Assembly (NCBI GenBank): GCA_030148985.1
Contig: JASBSJ010000067.1
Location: forward strand, 35,923 to 99,922
DNA: 64,000 bases
Direction of reading: 5' to 3'
From: Sphingopyxis sp.
GTDB taxonomy: Bacteria > Pseudomonadota > Alphaproteobacteria > Sphingomonadales > Sphingomonadaceae
The translations under genes were made by a program, and so were the position numbers. Positions within the stretch are counted from its first letter, which is position 1. The number at the start of each line of letters is the position of its first letter. The notes below the pieces were generated by a model. The model did no database searches, was not told the DNA's origin, and saw nothing but the letters and a program-made list of their open reading frames with translations. Below are positions 10,790 through 19,135 of the stretch, piece after piece.

Positions 10790-11376
10790 TCATGTTCGAA
10801 AGAACAGAACGGGATCGACGATCGACGGCAAGTTCGGCGCTTGCTGAGCCACTCGCGCCTTTGCTATTTGATCAATCACCCGGGCGCCTCTTAGAAATTC
10901 CGGCGGAATCCGGTGCGGCACCAGCACCTCTGCACACTTGCGAGATTTGTGCTGATAATATCGTGCCCGATTCCCCGGGTGTCTCCAATCCTCCGCGAAA
11001 ACGTCATCAAAGTTGATCAGTCCCCATTGCGATGGATGCAGGAAGCGGACCCAATCGCTTGCTGCGTTGCAGTCCGTTATGACGGTGCCATCGACGCCGA
11101 ATACATCGGTCGAAATAGCCAGCACGCAGAGCGATCCTGCTTCGTTCAGTCGCTTGAAAAGCATCGGATTCCGAGCGTGGAAGTAAAGGTTGGCGTACTG
11201 ATGTAAGCGCAGGCCTTGGGGTACGCGCGTTCGATCACGTCGGTCCTGAACAGGCTGCATGGCAACCGAAGCGTGCCGAAGCCGGGAGGCGCTTTCATAT
11301 GAAAGAATACCATTCGCAAGAACCGAAGGTTTGCGATCGGCATGATGCATTGGAGTTCAGCGACACGCGGGTCCAT
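10790..11376 (-). pseudogene. darT: DarT-like DNA ADP-ribosyltransferase toxin, apparent frameshift near the N-terminus
   Basis: From 11350 to 10790 one frame encodes 186 residues matching DarT (formerly DUF4433): QDRRDRTRVPQG, YANLYFHARNPMLF, NAASDWVRF and CAEVLVPHRIPPEF, which carries the presumed catalytic glutamate. The expected N-terminal strand is in another frame from ATG 11376 (VAELQCIMPIANL) and joins the main frame at about 11325, where a net one-base shift is needed. Without it, translation would start at ATG 11350 with an unrelated MHHADRK leader and lose the first strand of the NAD pocket. It may be a decayed toxin, a sequencing error, or a toxin using the short start. The antitoxin gene follows. 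Confidence 0.72.
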
Positions 11377-11684
11377 AATGAATGACTTTTCGCGACGAGA
11401 TTTATAACGTCAAGAAATATGGTGATGTCCGCAGCGAAAAACGCTTTCCTACATTATCCAAATAGGTTCAAAATTGTTCCGATTCAGTCCAAGGTGATTC
11501 GGGAGGTTGAGCTATGGCGCGTGCGGTGGAGCGGGGTTCGCGGGGGGAATTGGGGGCGAAGGACAGCGTGGGGGATGGTGCCCTCCCCGCTGCGACTAGC
11601 CAGCAAGCTGGCAAGTCTCGCTGCCCCTCCCGCAAGCGGGAGGGGAGCAAGGGCGCGCGGGAGGGGATGAGGGAGAATCCCTTC
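11377..11684. other. Intergenic region with a partial hairpin repeat
   Basis: This AT-rich stretch (to about 11510) is followed by a copy of repeat family A (11583-11646). I see no supported gene. An open frame does run through the repeat into the downstream HTH gene, but the repeat makes that part unlikely to be coding. The composition changes sharply near 11510, marking the edge of the DarTG patch. Confidence 0.6.
11583..11646. repeat. Repeat family A, copy 1 (partial)
   Basis: The core CTGCGACTA is followed by the hairpin GCCAGC-AA-GCTGGC (11599-11612), AAGTCTCGCTGCC, and a terminal CCCTCCCGCAAGCGGGAGGG hairpin. Compared with the other copies, the inner stem carries paired base changes that preserve pairing. 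Confidence 0.8.
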
Positions 11685-12371
11685 ATGCCCGGATTGTGCG
11701 TGCGGTCGGACGGGTGGACGGTGGCGCGGACGCGGGTGTTTCTGGCTACGCTGGGGCAGACGGGGTGCATCACCGATGCGGCGCGGATTGCGGGGGTCAG
11801 CACGACGTCGGTCAACCGATCGCGCGCGCTGTTCACGCCGTTCGACAAGGCGTGCGCCGACGCGATCGCGCGGGCGCTGCGCGGGTTGGAGGCGGTGGCT
11901 TACGAACGCGCGGTCGAGGGGCGCGAGATGGTGATCCTGCGGAACGGCAAGGAGGTCGAGCGGCGGATCGTGCCGTCGGATTCGCTGCTGGGGCTGCTGC
12001 TGAAACGCGGCGACCTGAAGAACGGGCGCGACGTGCAGCTGACGGCGGAGGAGGCCGCGGCCTATGAGCTGCCCGCCGCGGTGCGCGACCGCTTTCTGTC
12101 GCGCGAGGAATATTTCAGCGGCATGGTCTTTGCCGGGTTCCGCGACGATCCGACCGGGGGCAAGCGGCAGGGGCCGACGCAGGAGGAAACCGACGAGGTG
12201 CTGATGAGACGGATCACGATGGCGATCCGCCTTCGCGACAATCCGCAGCGCCAGCGCTGCGCGGGGTGCGGGCAGGGAATGCCGCTGACCGACGCCGAAT
12301 GGGACGCGTTCGACAGGGCCGACAGGGACGGGACGCTGGAGCGGCTGGTGGCGGGCGACCCTAACGATTGA
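11685..12371 (+). CDS. Conserved hypothetical protein with N-terminal helix-turn-helix
   Basis: This encodes 228 residues from ATG 11685, which has AGGGAG about 9 bases upstream; longer starts would translate a repeat element. Near the N-terminus GWTVARTRVFLATLGQTG and ITDAARIAGVSTTSVNRSRA form a likely helix-turn-helix, similar to those of sphingomonad proteins of unknown role and of phage small terminases. Near the C-terminus a CAGCG pair of cysteines could bind metal. It adjoins the DarTG patch but has normal high-GC codon use. Function unknown; a phage or DNA-packaging origin is only a guess. Confidence 0.65.
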   Translation: MPGLCVRSDGWTVARTRVFLATLGQTGCITDAARIAGVSTTSVNRSRALFTPFDKACADAIARALRGLEAVAYERAVEGREMVILRNGKEVERRIVPSDSLLGLLLKRGDLKNGRDVQLTAEEAAAYELPAAVRDRFLSREEYFSGMVFAGFRDDPTGGKRQGPTQEETDEVLMRRITMAIRLRDNPQRQRCAGCGQGMPLTDAEWDAFDRADRDGTLERLVAGDPND

Positions 12372-12522
12372 GCGCGTCGTTGATGGTCGTGAAGATGGTT
12401 TCGAGATTGAGGCCGAGCGACTGGAAAGCGATGATGCACGCGAGCGAGATCAGCGCCGCAATCAACCCATATTCGATCGCGGTCGCGCCGCGCTGGTCGC
12501 GGAGTAACGTCGTTAGCGGCAT
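12361..12522 (-). CDS. Flp/Fap-type pilin (orphan)
   Basis: This encodes 53 residues: a short basic leader (MPLTTLLRDQRGATAIEYGL) followed by a hydrophobic helix (IAALISLACIIAF) and a short tail. The GATAIEYGLIAALIS block is the hallmark of class IVb Flp pilins, whose leader is cleaved by the TadV/CpaA prepilin peptidase. No tad/cpa assembly genes are in the window, so it is either an isolated paralogue or assembled by machinery elsewhere. Its 3' end overlaps the convergent HTH gene by 11 bp. Confidence 0.88.
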   Translation of the reverse strand: MPLTTLLRDQRGATAIEYGLIAALISLACIIAFQSLGLNLETIFTTINDALNR

Positions 12523-12647
12523 GGCGCCTGGTCCTTTTTCGCGTCATGGTCCCGTGGCGGACGATAGGCGGCGTGGGTGGGGCGCGGGTTGAGGAACAGG
12601 CTTAACGCGCTGACAAGGTGGATGTTATTCCGGTTGCGGGCGGCTGA

Positions 12648-13664
12648 TCAGGCGGTGCCGCGGACGGCGAGGCGGACGGGGATGCGCGTGCCGCTGCGCG
12701 TGCGTTCGTCATCCTCCAATGCCATGGCAACGAGCGCTTCGCCCGCGGCGTCGAGGTCGGGCTCGAGCGTGGTGAGCGCGGGGTCGGCGAGCGTGCCGGC
12801 GCGGATGCCGTCGAAGCCGATCAGCGCGACATCGTGCGGGACGCGGCGGCCGGCGTCCTTCAGCCCTTGCAGCACGCCGAGCGCGAGCATGTCGCTGGCG
12901 GCAAAGATCGCGTCGACGTCCGGGTGCTGGGCGAGCAGCGCCTGCGCGGCGGCGACGCCCTGTGCATGGCGGTCGGCGGCGGCGGGCGGCTCGGCGATGA
13001 TCGGGGTGAGGCCGTGGACTGCGAGGGCGGCGGTGAAGCCGTCGCGGCGCTCGTCGAACTGGCGCTGCGGCGATTGCTGCGGCCCGACGAAGGCGATGCG
13101 GCGGCGGCCGAGCTTTACCAGATGCTCGGCGGCGAGCTGCCCGCCCTCGTCATTTTCGCTGCGCATCCAGTGGAACGGGCTGCCGGGGCTGCCCCAGCAG
13201 ACGAAGTCGAGGCCCGACGCCTGCGCGTCGGCGAAATAGGCCCATGCCTCGCGGTTGCTGGTGGTGCCGATGACGATCATCGCGTCGGCGAGCCCCGATG
13301 CGACGAAATCGGCGCGGAAATTGTCGGGATTTTCCTGGAAACTGACGAGCAGGTTGAAGCCGCGCGCCGAGGTCGCTGCGGCGATGCTGCCGAGCAGCGC
13401 GAAGTAGAAGGGGTTGATCGCGCTGCGGTCTTCGCCGGGGCGGCAGATGGTGACGAGCGCGATCGTCTCGCTGCTCTTGAGGCGCAGCGAGGAGGCGTGG
13501 CGGTCGACGACATAGCCCAATTCGCGCGCGGCGGCGGCGACGCGCGCGCGCGTTTCGGCGTTGACGCCGGGCGAATTGCGGAGCGCGCGCGAGACGGTCG
13601 ATTGCGATACGCCCGCGCGCTCGGCGACGTCGAACGATGTCGGGCGCAGCATCTTTGCGGTCAT
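12648..13664 (-). CDS. LacI-family transcriptional regulator
   Basis: This 338-residue protein begins with a LacI helix-turn-helix (FDVAERAGVSQSTVSRALRN at about 10-29, then GVNAETRARV). A periplasmic-binding-protein-like effector domain follows to the C-terminus, with IFAASDMLALGVL and ALIGFDGI segments. Such proteins usually repress sugar-uptake or catabolic genes. No sugar genes adjoin it, so its target is not evident; the upstream histidine kinase is on the same strand. Confidence 0.92.
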   Translation of the reverse strand: MTAKMLRPTSFDVAERAGVSQSTVSRALRNSPGVNAETRARVAAAARELGYVVDRHASSLRLKSSETIALVTICRPGEDRSAINPFYFALLGSIAAATSARGFNLLVSFQENPDNFRADFVASGLADAMIVIGTTSNREAWAYFADAQASGLDFVCWGSPGSPFHWMRSENDEGGQLAAEHLVKLGRRRIAFVGPQQSPQRQFDERRDGFTAALAVHGLTPIIAEPPAAADRHAQGVAAAQALLAQHPDVDAIFAASDMLALGVLQGLKDAGRRVPHDVALIGFDGIRAGTLADPALTTLEPDLDAAGEALVAMALEDDERTRSGTRIPVRLAVRGTA

Positions 13665-13718
13665 GGCGGCGGCACTCTCCCCTCTCGGTCCCGTCTCTTG
13701 CCGGGGGGGCGGGGCTTG

Positions 13719-15368
13719 TCAATGTGCGGGTGGCGGGGTGTCGGGCCAGCGGATGACGATGTGGAGGCGATGGTCGCTTGCGGTGCGGCTCCAGCTGCCC
13801 TTGAGCTGGCGTTCGATCATCGTACGGATGAAGCGCGTGCCGAAGCTTTCCTGTTCGACATTCGGGGTGTCGGGCAGGCCGCTTTCGGTCCAGTCGAGCG
13901 TCACCTGCCCGTCCTCGCGGTGCCAGCCGACGCGAAGCTCGCCCTGGCCCGACAGCGCGCCATATTTGATGCTGTTGGTGACGAATTCGTGGAGCGCGAG
14001 CGACATCGCCTGCGCGCCCTCGTCATCGAGCCGCACCGCGGGGCCAGTGACCGCGGCGAGGCGGTCGGGCGACACGCCCGCAAGGTCGAGCTCGCGGTGC
14101 ACGATGCGTTCGAGCTCGACGGTGTCGACCGCGCCGGTGACGAGCATCTGCTTCGCATCGGAGAGCGCGCGCATCCGGCCGTCGAACTTCGCCTCGAACT
14201 CGTCGAGGCTGGACGACTCACGCAGCGTGATGCGCGCGAGCGCACCGATGCGGGCGAAGGCGTTCTTCATGCGGTGCGCCATCTCGCCGATCATCAGCTC
14301 GCGGTCGGCGGCGCGCAGCGCCTGTTCGTCGGCGAGCGCGCGAAAGGCGCCGACGCGCCGCTGCTGAAGCCGGAGGAGCTGCATCGCGAGCAGCATGATC
14401 GCAAAGCCGAAAAGGAAGATGCCGAAGGGCCGCCCGAGCCGTTCGAACAAGCGGCTGTACGAAATGCGCAGCGTCCATTGATGGTCGGCGACACGCAGCA
14501 CCTGTTCATGCGGATCCCAGCCCATCGTGCCGTGGCGATAGACGAGCGGCGCCGCGGGCCCTTCGCCCGCATAAACCTCCAGCCCCTCGATCTCGCCGAG
14601 CTGGTCGCCGAGGACCGCGGTCATCAGATCGTCGACGCGGAAGGGCGCATAGACGAAGGCCTCGATCGGCCGCGCGCCGGGGGCGGTGGCAAAGGTCACC
14701 GCGCGCGGCGTCTCGCCGGGCAGCGCGGCGGCGCCGGGCAGCGCCCGGTCGGCGTAAACGGGGACATAGATGAGGAAGCCGGGCTGGCGCTGCGCGGTGC
14801 CCGTTTCCTGGACGAGCCGGACGATGCCGCTCGCCGCGGGCTGGCCCGTCTGCCACGCGCGGCGCATCGCCTCGCGCCGCACCGGCTCGCTATACATGTC
14901 ATAGCCCAGCGCCTCGTCGCGGCGCGGCGTATCGGGTTCGAGGAGGACGATCGGAAAGCCGACCGGCTGATCGCTGGCGGGCCAGACCGGAATGTCGCGG
15001 CCGTAATTCTGGCGCAGCATCGCTTCGGCGGCGGCGGGCGTCGCCTGACGCATCGCGACGGCGATGCCGATACCCTCCAGCCCTGGCGCGTGGACCTGCG
15101 GCCGCAGCGCGGTCAGATAGGCGCGGATGCCGGGGCCGCTCGACCGGCTGTCCGATTGATAAAGCGCGCGCACCCCCTCCAGCACCGCGACATGATCGCG
15201 CAGCCGCGTGTCGATCCGCATCGCGGTGCGCTCGGCGCGGTCGCGTTCCTCGCCGCGATTGTAAAGAAAGCTGCCCACTGCCGCGGCGAGCGTGGCGATA
15301 AGGATGATGAGGCCAACGAAGCGCGCCGAAAGCGCCAGCAACCGGTCTGCCCATGACGAAGGGCGCAT
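13719..15368 (-). CDS. CHASE-domain HWE-family sensor histidine kinase
   Basis: This protein of about 549 residues has an N-terminal membrane helix (about 13-35), a periplasmic CHASE-type sensor (GIRAYLTALRPQ, PGLEGIGIAVA, GFPIVLLEPD) and a second membrane helix (GIFLFGFAIMLLAMQLL). The HWE-type kinase module carries the phospho-acceptor HRMKNAF, ALHEFVTNSIKYGALS and the WTES element. HWE kinases in alphaproteobacteria often act in general stress or light signalling. No cognate response regulator is adjacent. The start at ATG 15368 has an AGGA about 7 bases upstream; the open frame extends 20 residues further without support. Confidence 0.88.
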   Translation of the reverse strand: MRPSSWADRLLALSARFVGLIILIATLAAAVGSFLYNRGEERDRAERTAMRIDTRLRDHVAVLEGVRALYQSDSRSSGPGIRAYLTALRPQVHAPGLEGIGIAVAMRQATPAAAEAMLRQNYGRDIPVWPASDQPVGFPIVLLEPDTPRRDEALGYDMYSEPVRREAMRRAWQTGQPAASGIVRLVQETGTAQRQPGFLIYVPVYADRALPGAAALPGETPRAVTFATAPGARPIEAFVYAPFRVDDLMTAVLGDQLGEIEGLEVYAGEGPAAPLVYRHGTMGWDPHEQVLRVADHQWTLRISYSRLFERLGRPFGIFLFGFAIMLLAMQLLRLQQRRVGAFRALADEQALRAADRELMIGEMAHRMKNAFARIGALARITLRESSSLDEFEAKFDGRMRALSDAKQMLVTGAVDTVELERIVHRELDLAGVSPDRLAAVTGPAVRLDDEGAQAMSLALHEFVTNSIKYGALSGQGELRVGWHREDGQVTLDWTESGLPDTPNVEQESFGTRFIRTMIERQLKGSWSRTASDHRLHIVIRWPDTPPPAH

Positions 15369-15477
15369 GTTTTTATCCTGCCTGCTGGCTGCCGCAGCAG
15401 CATCCCCCTCTGTCCGGCGATCTTCCATGCCGCGCCGCCGTTGGCAAGTTTATTTCGCGCCGGTCCGGCGATGCCTG

Positions 15478-15500
15478 AAGGGTTGCGAATCGCAACCCTT
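15478..15500. promoter_or_regulatory. Perfect 23-bp palindrome upstream of GST gene (candidate operator)
   Basis: AAGGGTTGCGA-A-TCGCAACCCTT has two perfect 11-bp arms and a 1-bp centre, located 38 bp before the GST start codon. No T-run follows it, so an operator is more likely than a terminator. The regulator is unknown. Confidence 0.55.
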
Positions 15501-15538
15501 GGCCTATGCTCGCGCCACTTTCGCAGAAAGGATTTGTG

Positions 15539-16189
15539 ATGATTGTTTATGGTTCGATCGTGTCGCCCTTCGTGCGCAAATTGCTGGCCTATCTGGGCGA
15601 AAAGGGAATTGCGTTCGAGCTGAAGGGCGTCGGCCTGGGCGATCCCGATCCGGGTTTCAAAGCCGCATCGCCGCTGGGCAAGATGCCCGCGATCGACGAC
15701 GACGGCTTCATGCTCGCCGATTCGAGCGCGATCATCCATTATCTTGAGGCGAAGCATCCCGGACCCGCGCTGATCCCCGCCGACCCCAAAGAACGCGGGC
15801 AGGTCATCTGGTGGGAGGAGTTCGCCGACACGGTGTTCGCGGCGTGCAGCGGCAAGATGTTCTTCAACCGCATCGTCGCGCCGAAATTCCTCAGCCGCGA
15901 AGGCGACCTTGCCGCCGCCGCGGCGGCCGAAGCGGAGGAACTGCCCAGGCTGCTCGATTATCTGGAAGGCGCGATCCCGCCGTCGGGCTTCCTCGTCGGC
16001 GACCGGCTGACGCTCGCCGACCTTGCGGTCGCGTCGCCGCTGATCAACCTGCGCCATTGCGGATCGTGCATCGACGCGGCCAAGCATCCCAAGATCGCGG
16101 CATGGAGCGAAGCCATCCTGTCGCGGCCGAGCATGGCGCCGTGGATCGCCAAGGAAGAACGGATGATAGCGAAGGTGCTGGGCGGGTGA
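15539..16189 (+). CDS. Glutathione S-transferase family protein
   Basis: This 216-residue protein has an N-terminal thioredoxin-like domain (MIVYGSIVSPFVRKLLAYL, with the substrate-binding PLGKMPAIDDD and the glutathione-contact ADSSAIIHYLE) and a C-terminal all-helical domain ending around LTLADLAVASPLINL. GSTs conjugate or reduce electrophiles with glutathione. The Ser in the SPFVRK segment may be the active residue, as in beta/theta-like classes. ATG 15539 follows AAAGGA at a good distance. It is preceded by a striking palindrome and is divergent from the kinase gene. Confidence 0.9.
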   Translation: MIVYGSIVSPFVRKLLAYLGEKGIAFELKGVGLGDPDPGFKAASPLGKMPAIDDDGFMLADSSAIIHYLEAKHPGPALIPADPKERGQVIWWEEFADTVFAACSGKMFFNRIVAPKFLSREGDLAAAAAAEAEELPRLLDYLEGAIPPSGFLVGDRLTLADLAVASPLINLRHCGSCIDAAKHPKIAAWSEAILSRPSMAPWIAKEERMIAKVLGG

Positions 16190-16301
16190 TGGAGCGAGAT
16201 CGACAACAATTCTCAGAATTTATTGAAACGATTCGGTCGTAAACAAGCGCTGCATATCGCCGAGGGGTATGCCTTCGGGAGCGAAATCTACCGGCAAATT
16301 T

Positions 16302-16955
16302 TCATACATATTGGGAAGCCACGGCAGTCGTTTTTTGATTTTTTTTTGTTACAGTATCTTCCGTTACCTGAACCGTGATGCGCTTGAGTCTTACGCCAGC
16401 GCCGAATTCGCTATCGAGAGCATCAGGGTTAACTGCACGGATGCTGGCCGGATCACCGATGTCTGCAAATGTCGCGAAGATAGGGTAATTGTCCACCAAG
16501 ACGTTGCCGAACTTGCCAAACTTGACTTTCCGCGGAACTTCACGGGGTTGGGCAAGAAATTGCGCGCGTCGTTGCCATTGCTGCTCGCGAGACAGGGAAT
16601 CATTATCGTCGGACACTGGCATGGCTGGGCTGGATGCCAGATAATTGATCAAATCAACTTTCGATGTGCCGTGCAATAGTGCGAAAAGAGTTCGCCCATC
16701 CGGCAGGTCGACCGCCACCGCCTCACCCCGCGCGTGGCATCCTGCACCACCCATGGCGGGGAGGCGGACCGCTCCGCATTTCACGGCGACCACGCTCGAC
16801 CCCGAGCGCAGGCCCTGCGGCGTATCCACTTCAACAGTCAGCCGGTAACGATAGTTGGGGCCGGATTCGACGACTCCGCAGGCGCTGAGAAACGTCAATG
16901 CGGCCGCCAGAAGGAAAGAGTAGGTGGAGACCGCGCGTTGGCTGCGCCAACGCAT
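16302..16955 (-). CDS. Lipoprotein of unknown function with probable frame break at an A9 tract
   Basis: The signal peptide ends in a lipobox (FLSAC), predicting an outer- or inner-membrane lipoprotein. The mature part (YRYRLTVEVDTPQGLRSG, DLPDGRTLFALL, VRLKRITVQVTED) belongs to a family seen in sphingomonads without known role. The frame ends soon after VTKK at TGA 16302. Shifting one base in the A9 run at about 16345-16353 continues as IKKRLPWLPNMYENLPV to a TAA at 16220, which fits the family better. ATG 16955 is preferred over TTG 16985. Composition is AT-richer than neighbours. Confidence 0.65.
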   Translation of the reverse strand: MRWRSQRAVSTYSFLLAAALTFLSACGVVESGPNYRYRLTVEVDTPQGLRSGSSVVAVKCGAVRLPAMGGAGCHARGEAVAVDLPDGRTLFALLHGTSKVDLINYLASSPAMPVSDDNDSLSREQQWQRRAQFLAQPREVPRKVKFGKFGNVLVDNYPIFATFADIGDPASIRAVNPDALDSEFGAGVRLKRITVQVTEDTVTKKNQKTTAVASQYV

Positions 16956-17313
16956 CTCTCCGCCTTTGATGCCGGGCGCTTTCAAGGCCGTGCCGCCGTA
17001 GTCAGCCTGAGCCTGCGGTTCGAAAGTTGCAGCGTCAAATCCACGACTCTTTCCTCTCAGCTGACAATTGCCCTCAACCCTTATGAGCTCAAGATATTGT
17101 TGGATTACGAGATCACGGTGACGACATACTTAATTCCCTGATCTGAGCGTTGAAGGAACAGGTAGGGCGGCACCATGGAATGCGGGTTGGAGTGTTTGGC
17201 GATAGGGCGAGATCCCGGCCTTCGCCGGGATGACGGAGAGAGGGGATGATGGGAGGATGACGGACGGAGCGGGGATGGCGAAGGGGATCGAGGGTTAGGG
17301 CCGTCCGGGTTTT

Positions 17314-17357
17314 GCCCCACGCCGTGCCCCTGCGAAGGCAGGGGCACGGCGTGGGGC
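17314..17357. repeat. Repeat family C, copy 1: perfect 20-bp-stem hairpin
   Basis: A 20-bp arm beginning GCCCCACGCC and ending CCCCTGC is followed by loop GAAG and an exactly complementary arm. The inner CCCCTGC-GAAG-GCAGGGG is shared with copies at 17405-17446 (imperfect) and 31334-31439. No U-run follows, so it is not a standard terminator. Confidence 0.8.
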
Positions 17358-17404
17358 TTGGCCGATCGAACGGTCGGTGGTGTCGAAGGCTATGGCGGGT
17401 GATA

Positions 17405-17446
17405 GGCCCCTGCCTTCGCCGGGGCGCGAAGCTTCGCAGGGGCACG
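17405..17446. repeat. Repeat family C, copy 2 (imperfect)
   Basis: GCCCCTGCCTTCGCCGGGGC lies next to GCGAAGCTTCGC and CAGGGGCA. It is a degenerate relative of the neighbouring perfect hairpin, just upstream of the TetR gene's 3' end. Confidence 0.6.
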
Positions 17447-17498
17447 CGGCGGCTTGGAACCGCGAGGGTGCTGCGCGGCTTCGGTTCGCCGCTGCGCT

Positions 17499-18107
17499 TC
17501 AGCCCGCGGCCTTGCCCCCATGGTCGGCCCAGAATTTCGCGATGCGGCTGGTGATGAGTTCGGTGGCGAGGACGCGGGCGGTGTCGCGGGGGAGGCCGAG
17601 GGCTTCGGCCATCGGGCCGCCGAGCTGCGCGTCGCCGAGTGCCATCAGGACGAGCGCGAGCGTGTCTTCGTGCATCAGCCGCTTTTCGTCGGCGCCCGGC
17701 GCCATGCCGTCGATCAGCCGGTGGATCGCCTCGACGATCGGGTCGAGCGCGTCGTCATTGCCCGTCGCCGCCATCCATGTCGCGAGCGCGCCCGCGCCGC
17801 CGCTGTTGAAGGCGTCGAAGGCGAGGTCAACGATCTCGCGCACATTGCGCTCGCCCGGCGGCGATTCGGCCATTTTTTTGCCGATCGTTTCGCACACGGT
17901 TTCGGCCTGATAGGCGGCGAGCGCCTTTTGCAGCCCCGCGGCGCTGCCGAAATGGTGGAGCAGATTTGCGTGGGTGCGGTCGATCCGCGCCGCCACGGCT
18001 TTCAGCGTCACCGCCGCCGGCCCCATTTCGATCAGGATATGACGCGCCGCCTCGAGCGCCGCCGAACGGCTTTCCTCAGGACTGAGACGCTTTTTCACTA
18101 TTGACAT
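17499..18107 (-). CDS. TetR-family transcriptional regulator
   Basis: This 202-residue protein has an N-terminal TetR helix-turn-helix (LEAARHILIEMG at about 18-29, then VTLKAVAARIDRTHANLLHH with the recognition helix) and an all-helical ligand domain. It is divergent from the metal-dependent hydrolase gene across about 60 bp that includes TTGACA and an AT-rich ACATTTATGT dyad near the start codon. This arrangement suggests it represses that gene and itself. The ligand is unknown. Confidence 0.88.
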   Translation of the reverse strand: MSIVKKRLSPEESRSAALEAARHILIEMGPAAVTLKAVAARIDRTHANLLHHFGSAAGLQKALAAYQAETVCETIGKKMAESPPGERNVREIVDLAFDAFNSGGAGALATWMAATGNDDALDPIVEAIHRLIDGMAPGADEKRLMHEDTLALVLMALGDAQLGGPMAEALGLPRDTARVLATELITSRIAKFWADHGGKAAG

Positions 18108-18166
18108 TTATGTAAGTTAACCCCAATTTGCTAGCCCCACCACCCCTTTTCGACGGTATACGCCAT

Positions 18167-19057
18167 ATGTCCAGCCTTTCCCGGTCGCCGACCCCCGCCG
18201 ATCTGTCGATCACCCCGCGCGACATGCGCTTTGGCCGCGACGACAAACAGGGTCGCTGGTGGCTGAACGGCGATCCGATCGCCTCGGCCTTTCACACCGC
18301 GCTGTCGGTTACCTTTCCCAAGGGCGAGGCGATGTTCATCGAGGCGGTGAAGGCGCACCGGGGCGGCGTTCCCGACAAGCTGGCGCGCGAAATCCGCGCC
18401 TTTACCCAGCAGGAAGTGATCCACAGCCGCGAGCATGTGGTGTTCAACAAAAAGGCGGCCGAGGCGGGGTACGACCTGTCGCCGCTCGAAGCCGACGTCG
18501 ATGAAGTGATGGAGCTGATCAAGGCGCGGCCGCCGATCGTCAACCTGATGGCGACGATCGCGCTCGAACATTATACCGCGATGATGGCGGCGGTGATGCT
18601 GCGCGACGAAAAAATGTACGCGGGCGCCGAGCCCGAATGGGCGGCCCTGTGGAAATGGCACGCGATCGAGGAAATCGAGCATAAGGGCGTGGCATACGAT
18701 ACCTGGCTGCACGCGACGAAGGACTGGAGCCGCTTCCGGCGCTGGCGCGCCAAGTCGATCATGATGCTGCTCGTCACTTCGCGCTTCTGGCCGAGGCGGG
18801 TCAGGGGCATGAAGGCGCTGCTGCGGCAGGACGGCCTGACCGGCTGGCGCGTCACGGCGCGCATCTGGTGGTATCTGCTCGGTTCGCCGGGGGTGCTGCG
18901 CAAGAGTTTTGTGTCGTGGCTTTCCTATTTCATGCCGGGCTTCCACCCGTGGAACCACGACGACCGGGCGCTGATCGGCAAATATGAAAGCGATTATGCC
19001 GACGCGGTGATGCCGGCGCATTCGTCGCGGCCCGAACTGGCGGCGGCCGCGGGCTGA
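18167..19057 (+). CDS. Predicted metal-dependent hydrolase (PF10118 type)
   Basis: This 296-residue protein resembles the PF10118 predicted metal-dependent hydrolases. Glu/His-rich helices are visible: FTQQEVIHSREHVVFN, ATIALEHYTAMMA and KWHAIEEIEHKGVAYD, arranged like a ferritin-like di-iron or other di-metal site. The C-terminal part has hydrophobic helices (SIMMLLVTSRFW and WWYLLGSPG) that may bind membrane. ATG 18167 is preferred to the TTG at 18128. A role in lipid or hydrocarbon modification is speculative. It is probably controlled by the adjacent TetR gene. Confidence 0.8.
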   Translation: MSSLSRSPTPADLSITPRDMRFGRDDKQGRWWLNGDPIASAFHTALSVTFPKGEAMFIEAVKAHRGGVPDKLAREIRAFTQQEVIHSREHVVFNKKAAEAGYDLSPLEADVDEVMELIKARPPIVNLMATIALEHYTAMMAAVMLRDEKMYAGAEPEWAALWKWHAIEEIEHKGVAYDTWLHATKDWSRFRRWRAKSIMMLLVTSRFWPRRVRGMKALLRQDGLTGWRVTARIWWYLLGSPGVLRKSFVSWLSYFMPGFHPWNHDDRALIGKYESDYADAVMPAHSSRPELAAAAG

Positions 19058-19135
19058 CCTGACCCTTTCCTGCGAAGGCGGGCCGTTCGGAGCGGTCCTC
19101 TCTCTCCCGATTTCCGGGGTCTGCCTTTGCGGGAT

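Larger units (their letters stand above)
16956..17498. other. Long intergenic region with decayed sequence and hairpin repeats
   Basis: About 540 bp carry no supportable gene. The part nearest the lipoprotein (to about 17160) is AT-richer and has a minus-strand open stretch in the lipoprotein's frame, possibly remnant coding. From 17190 the DNA holds repeats, including a perfect hairpin at 17314-17357. Confidence 0.55.

Noticed and set aside
11300..11340. Programmed -1 ribosomal frameshift in darT
   Set aside because: The site reads AAACCTT, not a canonical X-XXY-YYZ slippery heptamer, and I see no strong downstream stem close by. A deletion is simpler.
17314..17357. Terminator
   Set aside because: The stem is perfect but lacks a T-run on either side and belongs to a repeat family that also occurs in other intergenic positions.
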